Shown piece after piece: positions 58,507 to 64,000 of a stretch of 64,000 nucleotides of DNA. This DNA is from a virus. Each line of letters starts with the position of its first letter. Position 1 is the stretch's first letter. A program made the position numbers and the translations under genes. The notes beneath the pieces were generated by a model. It worked only from the letters and a program-made list of their open reading frames with translations, ran no database searches and had not been told where the DNA came from. The stretch is taken from the IMG/VR virus record IMGVR_UViG_3300020198_000009, positions 1-64,000 of that record, one strand, 5' to 3'.

Positions 58507-58929
58507 ATGACCCCATACGAGCTGTACATGGCCAGGCAGAAGGAAGCGGCCTGGTCCGACTTCACCGATGCGTTCGTGAACGCCAAGAACTACTTCGGCG
58601 GTCGCAATCCCCAGGGGCTCAGGCAGGCCGCCACCGCCGCCAAGTTCGGCTTGGGCGATCTCGGCCGAGGGGCCGCCAATGTCTTGGGGCACATCCCCCA
58701 GGCCTATCCCCACCTGGCCGGCGCCGCCACCGCCGCCAGCCTCGGCAGCATGGCCCTGGGGGGTCTGCGGGCCCTGCGCGAAGACCGCATGGCCGCCCAG
58801 GCCGGCCAGGAAGTCACCAGGGCCTTCAAGCCGCAGGCCACCAGACTGACCGACAGCGGCAAACTCGCCCTGGTAGGGGCTGCCGGCGTCGGCGGCGGCT
58901 ACCTGCTCGGCCGGGCCGGCAACCAGTAG
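58507..58929 (+). CDS. Tag-family protein, MTPYELY start (140 aa)
   Basis: Start MTPYELYMARQKEAAWSDFT after AGGAGGGCAGGCACC. Helical with NYFGGRNPQGLRQAATAAKF and Gly/Ala hydrophobic segments at the centre and C-terminus (GKLALVGAAGVGGGYLLGRA). Same architecture as its two neighbours, so they are probably paralogues or co-selected parts of one assembly. Confidence 0.6.
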   Translation: MTPYELYMARQKEAAWSDFTDAFVNAKNYFGGRNPQGLRQAATAAKFGLGDLGRGAANVLGHIPQAYPHLAGAATAASLGSMALGGLRALREDRMAAQAGQEVTRAFKPQATRLTDSGKLALVGAAGVGGGYLLGRAGNQ

Positions 58930-58936
58930 GCACGCC

Positions 58937-59341
58937 ATGTCTCCCTACGGCCTGTACATGGCGCAAAAACGCGGCAGTATCCACGGCGTGTTTCCCGAAC
59001 TCGCCGCCGGGCCCGGGGTGCTCGACGCCATGGCCACGGCCTGGCGAGACATGCGCCATACCCGCATCCGCTCGCAGCGCGACGCACTCCTGGCCCAGGC
59101 CGATACGGCCGCCAGCCCCGCCCAGGCCAGCCGCCTGCGCGTCCAGGCCAACCAGCTGAGAGCCAAGCTGCCACTTCCGCCGCGACACGGACCGGCAGCC
59201 CCCGCGCGGGCCGATAGCCGGCATCACCCCGCCTTCGATCCGCCGCCGATTCCCGAATCGCCCGGCTCCTACGAGGAGCTGGCGGCCATGCGCGATCGGG
59301 CACGCCAGCTCGCCCAGGGCCAGACACCAGCCAAGCGATAA
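58937..59341 (+). CDS. Tag-family protein, MSPYGLY start (134 aa)
   Basis: Begins MSPYGLYMAQKRGSIHGVFP. After the tag come charged helices (RDMRHTRIRSQRDALLAQAD and SRLRVQANQLRAKLPLPPR) and a Pro-rich middle; no membrane segment, unlike the other tag proteins. Ends five bases before the RNA polymerase gene. Function unknown; a structural or chaperone role to the polymerase is only a guess from position. Confidence 0.55.
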   Translation: MSPYGLYMAQKRGSIHGVFPELAAGPGVLDAMATAWRDMRHTRIRSQRDALLAQADTAASPAQASRLRVQANQLRAKLPLPPRHGPAAPARADSRHHPAFDPPPIPESPGSYEELAAMRDRARQLAQGQTPAKR

Positions 59342-59345
59342 GGCC

Positions 59346-62300
59346 ATGCGCGCGCCAGCCGAGACCCACCAGGCGATGACCCGGGCGCTGGAAGCCGGCC
59401 TCAAGCAGGTATTCCCGGTTGCGGCCGGCAACCGCATGCTCGATCTGGTCGCGGTCCATGCCCCCGACCTGCCGGATCCCCATGACTGGAACGGCCAGAA
59501 GGACGCGGTCATGGATGGTAGGACCTGGGGCAGCCCACTGCGCGCCACCCTGGCGCTCAAGGATGCACAGGGCAAGGTGCTCGACCAGAAGGCCGTGAGG
59601 CTGGCCACCATACCGGCTCCGACCAATCGCCACACGTTCATCGTCGATGGCCGGGAGTACCAGGTCAACTACCAGCGCCGGCTGAAACCCGGGATCTACA
59701 CCAAGGTCGATCGCACCGGCGCACCGGTGGCCGACTTCAACCTCGGACATGGCCGCAACTTCGCCGTCACGCTCGACCCGGAACGGAACCAGTTCCATCT
59801 GCGCCTGGGCAACGCCCACATCCCCCTGGGCCATGTCCTGGCTGGCCTGCGCGAATCGGGAGATCCCTCCCTGGGGCTGGGCAAGGCCTTCGAGCACCCG
59901 GCGGGCCCGGAGGAGACCGAGCGCGCCTTGCGGGAATTCTATGTCCAGACCCACCGCAACAAACCCATCCCTGCCGACCTGGCAGGCCTCAAGGCCGCCG
60001 TCCGCACCTGGTTCGACCACGCTACGCTCTCGCCCGAGACCACCCGGCTCACGGTCGGCGAATCCTACGGCCATGTCACCGACCAGGCGTTGCGGACTGC
60101 CGCGAGGCATGTCCTGGAAATCCACCGCGGCGATCGTCATCCGACCCACAAGGATCAGCTGGCTTACCAGGAGATCCACGGGGTCGAGGACTTCCTCAAG
60201 GAACGCCTGGTCAAGAACAAGCTGGGGCTGCACGGCCGGTTGCGCCAGACCCTCGATCGGGCCGACAAGCTCGCGGACCTCAACCTACCGGCGACCTTCG
60301 GGCCGTCAGTGCACCACTTCTTCACCCAGAGCTCGCTCTCGAACCATCCCATGCAGGTCAACCCGCTGGAAATGGCCGAGAACGCCCACAAGATCACCTC
60401 GATGGGCGAAGGCGGCATCGGAGACGCCAACGCCATCCCGATCGAGGTCAGGAACATCCATCCATCCACGTTGGGCTTCATCGACCCGGTCCGCACGCCC
60501 GACAACGCCCATGCCGGCGTGGATGTCCGCACCACCGTGCGCTCCCGCAAGGTCGGGAACCAGCTGGCGATTCCCGTCCGCGATGCCAGGACCGGCCGGG
60601 AGGTCTTCAAGACCCCTGGCGAGCTGTTCGACACGCACGTCGCCCACGACAGGGAGCCCGCCGAGAACGGCGTGGTACGCGCCATCCACCAGGGCCATGT
60701 CGTCTGGGCAAAGCCAGAGCAGATAGACTACCACCTCCCGACCGAGCACCAGTTCACGGTCAGTACGGCCCTGGTGCCCTTCATCCCCAACAGCCACGCC
60801 CACCGGGTGGCCATGGGCGCCAAGATGCTGGGCCAAGCCGTCAGTCTCGACGACCGCGAGGCGCCGATCGTGCGGACCGCCCATGCAAATACCGCGATCT
60901 CGGGCCTGTTGCCGCGCAGCCCGGTCGACGGGACCGTGGCCACGATCGTGAACGGAGCCATCAAGATCCAGGACAAGGACGGCAAGAGTCACCTCGCGCA
61001 CTATCCGCACGAGTTTCCGCTCAACGGCGGCTCGTTCCTGCATGCAGACCTGCATGTCAAGCCCGGCGACCGGGTCTCGCAAGGGCAGGTCCTCGGCGAC
61101 TTGAACTTCACCCGCGACGGCAACCTTGCACTTGGAAAAAATTTAACCGTTGCTTATCTGCCGTATCGTGGCCATAACTTCGAAGACGGCCTGGTGGTTA
61201 CCGAACAGGGTGCCCGCAAGCTTACCAGCAGCCACCTGCATACCGAAGTCGCCCTCAAGGACGGCCGCAACGTCTACGATCTCAAGCAGTTCAAGGGCCA
61301 CTTCCCCTCGACCTACACCCACGAGCAGCTCGGCAAACTCGATCCCCATGGCGTGGTACGCGTGGGCCAGGAGGTCGTCGAGGGCGACCCGCTGGTCGCG
61401 GGCCTGCGCAAGCGCGTGGTCGATCCCGAGCAGCTCATCCTGGGTAAGGCCCACAAGGGCCTCATGGAGCCCTACCGGGACGCCAGCCTGACCTGGGACA
61501 AGCCCTACGCCGGCAAGATCACGGCCGTATCCAAGACCGGCGACCAAATAAAGGTGACCATCCAGGCCAAGGCGCCGCTCCAGTTGGCCGACAAAATCTC
61601 TAATTTGTACGGCGCGAAGGGCGTCGTGACAACGATCATCCCCGACCACGAGGCGCCCCGGACAGCCAGCGGTGAGATCCCCGACGTCATCCAGAACTCG
61701 GCGGGCCTGATCAGCCGCATGAACAACGGCCAGCTCTACCACCTGACCGCCGCCAAGGCCGTCAAGGCCCTGGGGCTCGATCACATGGTCTTCCCGCAGT
61801 TCCTGGGCCAGGACGCCCACGAAGTGGTCTCGCGCCTGGCCGAAAAGGCCGGCATCGCCCCGGAAGAAGAGCTGTTCGACCCCAAGACCAATCGCAGTCT
61901 GGGTAAGGTGATGATCGGCCCGCAGTACATGCTCAAGCTCTTCAAACAAGCCGAGACCGGCTTCTCGGCGCGGGCCGGCGGGCGTTATGACGTCGATCTG
62001 CGACCGGCCAAGGGCGGCGAGGAGGGGGCCAAGTCCATCGGCTACCTCGACGTCTTCGGGTTGCTCAGTCACGGCAGCCGTGGCCTGTTGCGCCAGGCGG
62101 CGACCACCAATGCCGAATTCAACCCCGAGGTCTTGCAAGCCATATGGCGGGGCCAGCCCCTGCCGCCCCCCAGGCCCACGTTTGCCTGGCGGAAGTTCGA
62201 GGCCATGTTGCGCGGGGCGGGCGTCAACGTCACCCAGGACGGCCACAAGCTGGTCATGCTGCCGATGACCGACCAGGACACCCTGCGAGTCTCGCAGGGC

Positions 62301-63635
62301 CAGATCCGCAAACCCCTGCTGGTCAACGCCAAGGAGGACCCTCGCACCGGCCTGCCCTTCCGGCCCGAAACGGGCGGTCTGTTCGATCACGAGTCCACCG
62401 GCGGCCTGGTCGGCAACAAGTGGTCGCATATCACGTTGCCCGAGCCCGTGGTGAGCCCGCTGTTCGCCCGGCCGGCCCGCATCCTGCTCGGAATGAGCCA
62501 GCAGGCTTTCGGTGAGACGATGGCCACCGAGGGCGGGGCGGGTATCGCCAAGCGCCTGGCCGGGATCGATCCGAAGACGCGCATCGCCGAACTCGGCGAG
62601 CGGCTCAAGACGACCAGCGCGGCGGCCAAGCGCGACCAGATCCACAAGCAGCTCAAGTACCTCAAGCCGCTGGCCGCCCACGGCATCAGCCCGGCCGACG
62701 CGTACGTCGTGCGCCATGTGCCGGTCATCCCTCCCGCGATGCGGCCCATCTACCCGGACGCCGACACCGGCAAGCTGGTCAACTCGGATGCCAACCTGCT
62801 CTACCAGCACCTGCTGCTCATCGGGGATCAGCTGGCCCACCACCAGCACGAGGGCGATCCCGACACCGTGCGCGAATTGCGCCTGGGGCTGCATGACGCC
62901 CTGGCCAAGGTGCAGGGCCTCGACCCGACCACTGAATCCATGGGCAAGGGCTACGAGCCGCAGGGCTTCCTCAAGCTCATCACGGGCTCGCGCGCCAAGG
63001 AAGGCTTCTTCCAGAGTAAATTGCTCTCGCGGCGCCAGGACATCGCCGGCCGCGGGGTCATCACGCCCAATCCGGCGCTGGGTATCGACGAGCTGGGCTT
63101 GCCTGAGCCGATGGCCTGGAAGCTCTACCGCAACCATGTGGTGGGTGAGTTGACCCGGGCCGGCCTGCCGCTCGAAAGTATCGCCAAGCATGTCGAAGAG
63201 CAGACACCCCTGGCGCGCAAGGCCCTGCAAGCAACCATGGCCGACAATCCGGTGATCATGACCCGGGCGCCCAGCCTGCACCGCTTCAACCTCATGGCCT
63301 TCAAGCCGCAACTGACCAGCGGCAAGCACATCGAGGTTCCAAACCTGGTCGTCAAGGGCTTTAACGCTGACTTCGACGGTGACGCGGTCAACGTCCACAT
63401 CCCCATCACCCCGGAGGCCAAGGCCGACGCCTGGCGCGTGCTGCCATCGAAGAACCTATTCTCGACGCTCAACAAGAGCCCGATGCACACGCCCAGCCAG
63501 GAGGTCACCATGGGGCTCTGGAAGCTCGGCCAGCCCAATGGTAAGGCCACCCGGACCTTCAAGAGCCGCGCCGAAGCCATCGCCGCCTACAAGAAGGGCG
63601 ACATCGGCATCGCCGACCCGATCGAAATAGGTTGA
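59346..63635 (+). CDS. Phage RNA polymerase: beta fused to the N-terminal half of beta-prime
   Basis: 1429 residues. Beta motifs in order: HHFFTQSSLSNHPMQVNPLE near residue 325, DPVRTPDNAHAG, VAYLPYRGHNFEDGLVVTE near 600, ADKISNLYGAKGVVTTIIPD near 747, and a beta C-terminus GYLDVFGLLSHGSRGLLRQ near 898. Without a stop it passes into beta-prime: LLSRRQDIAGRGVITPNPAL, NPVIMTRAPSLHRFNL and the catalytic metal-binding NADFDGD at 1340-1346, then PSQEVTMGLW, ending at residue 1429. The rest of beta-prime (bridge helix and trigger loop) is absent and must be another gene. This is the core of a phage-encoded polymerase. Confidence 0.9.
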   Translation: MRAPAETHQAMTRALEAGLKQVFPVAAGNRMLDLVAVHAPDLPDPHDWNGQKDAVMDGRTWGSPLRATLALKDAQGKVLDQKAVRLATIPAPTNRHTFIVDGREYQVNYQRRLKPGIYTKVDRTGAPVADFNLGHGRNFAVTLDPERNQFHLRLGNAHIPLGHVLAGLRESGDPSLGLGKAFEHPAGPEETERALREFYVQTHRNKPIPADLAGLKAAVRTWFDHATLSPETTRLTVGESYGHVTDQALRTAARHVLEIHRGDRHPTHKDQLAYQEIHGVEDFLKERLVKNKLGLHGRLRQTLDRADKLADLNLPATFGPSVHHFFTQSSLSNHPMQVNPLEMAENAHKITSMGEGGIGDANAIPIEVRNIHPSTLGFIDPVRTPDNAHAGVDVRTTVRSRKVGNQLAIPVRDARTGREVFKTPGELFDTHVAHDREPAENGVVRAIHQGHVVWAKPEQIDYHLPTEHQFTVSTALVPFIPNSHAHRVAMGAKMLGQAVSLDDREAPIVRTAHANTAISGLLPRSPVDGTVATIVNGAIKIQDKDGKSHLAHYPHEFPLNGGSFLHADLHVKPGDRVSQGQVLGDLNFTRDGNLALGKNLTVAYLPYRGHNFEDGLVVTEQGARKLTSSHLHTEVALKDGRNVYDLKQFKGHFPSTYTHEQLGKLDPHGVVRVGQEVVEGDPLVAGLRKRVVDPEQLILGKAHKGLMEPYRDASLTWDKPYAGKITAVSKTGDQIKVTIQAKAPLQLADKISNLYGAKGVVTTIIPDHEAPRTASGEIPDVIQNSAGLISRMNNGQLYHLTAAKAVKALGLDHMVFPQFLGQDAHEVVSRLAEKAGIAPEEELFDPKTNRSLGKVMIGPQYMLKLFKQAETGFSARAGGRYDVDLRPAKGGEEGAKSIGYLDVFGLLSHGSRGLLRQAATTNAEFNPEVLQAIWRGQPLPPPRPTFAWRKFEAMLRGAGVNVTQDGHKLVMLPMTDQDTLRVSQGQIRKPLLVNAKEDPRTGLPFRPETGGLFDHESTGGLVGNKWSHITLPEPVVSPLFARPARILLGMSQQAFGETMATEGGAGIAKRLAGIDPKTRIAELGERLKTTSAAAKRDQIHKQLKYLKPLAAHGISPADAYVVRHVPVIPPAMRPIYPDADTGKLVNSDANLLYQHLLLIGDQLAHHQHEGDPDTVRELRLGLHDALAKVQGLDPTTESMGKGYEPQGFLKLITGSRAKEGFFQSKLLSRRQDIAGRGVITPNPALGIDELGLPEPMAWKLYRNHVVGELTRAGLPLESIAKHVEEQTPLARKALQATMADNPVIMTRAPSLHRFNLMAFKPQLTSGKHIEVPNLVVKGFNADFDGDAVNVHIPITPEAKADAWRVLPSKNLFSTLNKSPMHTPSQEVTMGLWKLGQPNGKATRTFKSRAEAIAAYKKGDIGIADPIEIG

Positions 63636-63654
63636 ATTAGAACACCCTTTCGAT

Positions 63655-63690
63655 TGCAACCAACCAAGGAAGCGTCGTATCGTGGTTGCA
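63655..63690 (+). promoter_or_regulatory. Hairpin around a ribosome site
   Basis: TGCAACCA (63655-63662) and TGGTTGCA (63683-63690) are inverted repeats; the AAGGAAG ribosome site lies in the loop and the A of the ATG at 63690 ends the second arm. Such a hairpin can restrain translation, so the nuclease gene may be translationally regulated. Confidence 0.45.
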
Positions 63691-64000
63691 TGTCCGAGAA
63701 GCGCTACAAGCCCTACGTCTGGGTCACCTGGATCACCAAGCTGCTGGCTGGCGAATCGCATTGTCGCTGGTCGGCCTGGTTCCGGGCCAACTACAAGTAC
63801 AGCAAGCTGCCGAGCGATTTCTCGTTCGCCAAATGGAAGGCCGAGCACTCGGAACTGGTCAGCAGGCGCGCCAAGGAGCTGCGCGACGCGGGCTACACGG
63901 TCAAGCTGGAAGACCAGAACGCCTTCAAGCTCGACGGCCGAAACGGCGTGACACTCGCGGGCAAGCCCGATCTGATCGCCTTCCGGACGGCCGTCGAGAA
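63690..64000 (+). CDS. PD-(D/E)XK-type nuclease, N-terminal part (partial)
   Basis: Begins MSEKRYKPYVWVTWITKLLA. The aligned pattern LVSRRAKELRDAGYTVKLED, QNAFKLDG and LAGKPDLIAFRTAVE matches the Cas4/RecB-type nuclease core, where GKPDL provides a catalytic Asp and the next strand, cut off at the window edge, should supply the E-x-K. Open at the right edge. It follows the polymerase fusion and could process phage DNA ends or replication intermediates. Confidence 0.6.
   Translation, partial: MSEKRYKPYVWVTWITKLLAGESHCRWSAWFRANYKYSKLPSDFSFAKWKAEHSELVSRRAKELRDAGYTVKLEDQNAFKLDGRNGVTLAGKPDLIAFRTAVE

Noticed and set aside
59516-59526. TGGTAGGACCT inside the RNA polymerase gene
   Set aside because: In coding sequence far from any gene start and no -10 box; probably chance.
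1-64000. Integrase, attachment site or transposase
   Set aside because: No recombinase-like protein, insertion sequence ends or flanking repeats were seen; the only mobile element supported is the intein.

Overview
The window is about 64 kb of a large, high-GC (roughly two thirds G+C by eye) double-stranded DNA tailed bacteriophage with a contractile tail. The evidence is a tail sheath, tail-tube-like proteins, baseplate J- and gp25-like proteins, a baseplate hub, a portal, a terminase large subunit, a major capsid protein, a decoration protein and a prohead-protease-like protein. There are no ribosomal RNA or metabolic operons. The phage also encodes transcription machinery: a sigma-70-like factor, and one 1429-residue polypeptide carrying RNA polymerase beta fused to the N-terminal half of beta-prime. 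This places it with large phages that carry their own multisubunit polymerase. The host cannot be named from this sequence. Shine-Dalgarno sites are strong and genes are packed with ATGA/GTGA/TTGA overlaps.

Layout. 1-7233 (mostly minus): GHKL-zincin fusion protein, Dam-type methylase, BRO-type protein, HAD phosphatase and small unknown genes. 7234-12301 (minus): an unusual island where eight short, strongly SD-led genes are separated by 0.2-0.8 kb of highly folded noncoding DNA. It contains two tandem tRNA-like elements with alanine-type acceptor stems behind a phage-type -10 box, and a 37-bp direct repeat around an AT-rich spot. 12302-14583 (minus): baseplate J, gp25-like and one more protein. 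14601-27909 (plus): hub-metallopeptidase, large tail or baseplate proteins, portal, and a second D12-class methylase. 27906-34790 (minus): fibre proteins and the sigma factor. 34886-38417 (plus): sheath and two tube-like paralogues. 38414-50104 (minus): head-completion-type proteins, capsid, decoration, scaffold-like proteins, protease and internal-virion-type proteins. 50161-53058 (plus): terminase interrupted by an intein in its P-loop. 53055-54528 (minus): endolysin and small proteins. 54569-64000 (plus): proteins sharing an M-[TDS]-P-Y-x-x-Y start, the RNA polymerase fusion, and the beginning of a PD-(D/E)XK-type nuclease.

Regulation. Most transcription units begin at a TATAAT-like -10 box without a recognisable -35. 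Nearby is a short palindrome of the form TGGT-NNN-ACCA (mostly TGGTAGGACCA or TGGTAATACCA). This pairing recurs at about ten gene-block starts and looks like the phage promoter/operator unit, plausibly read by the phage sigma factor and a phage polymerase. The strongest candidates for something undescribed are the tandem alanine-type tRNA-like RNAs in the ncRNA-rich island, the beta/beta-prime-N fusion polymerase, the shared N-terminal tag on seven proteins, and the TGGTNNNACCA regulon.
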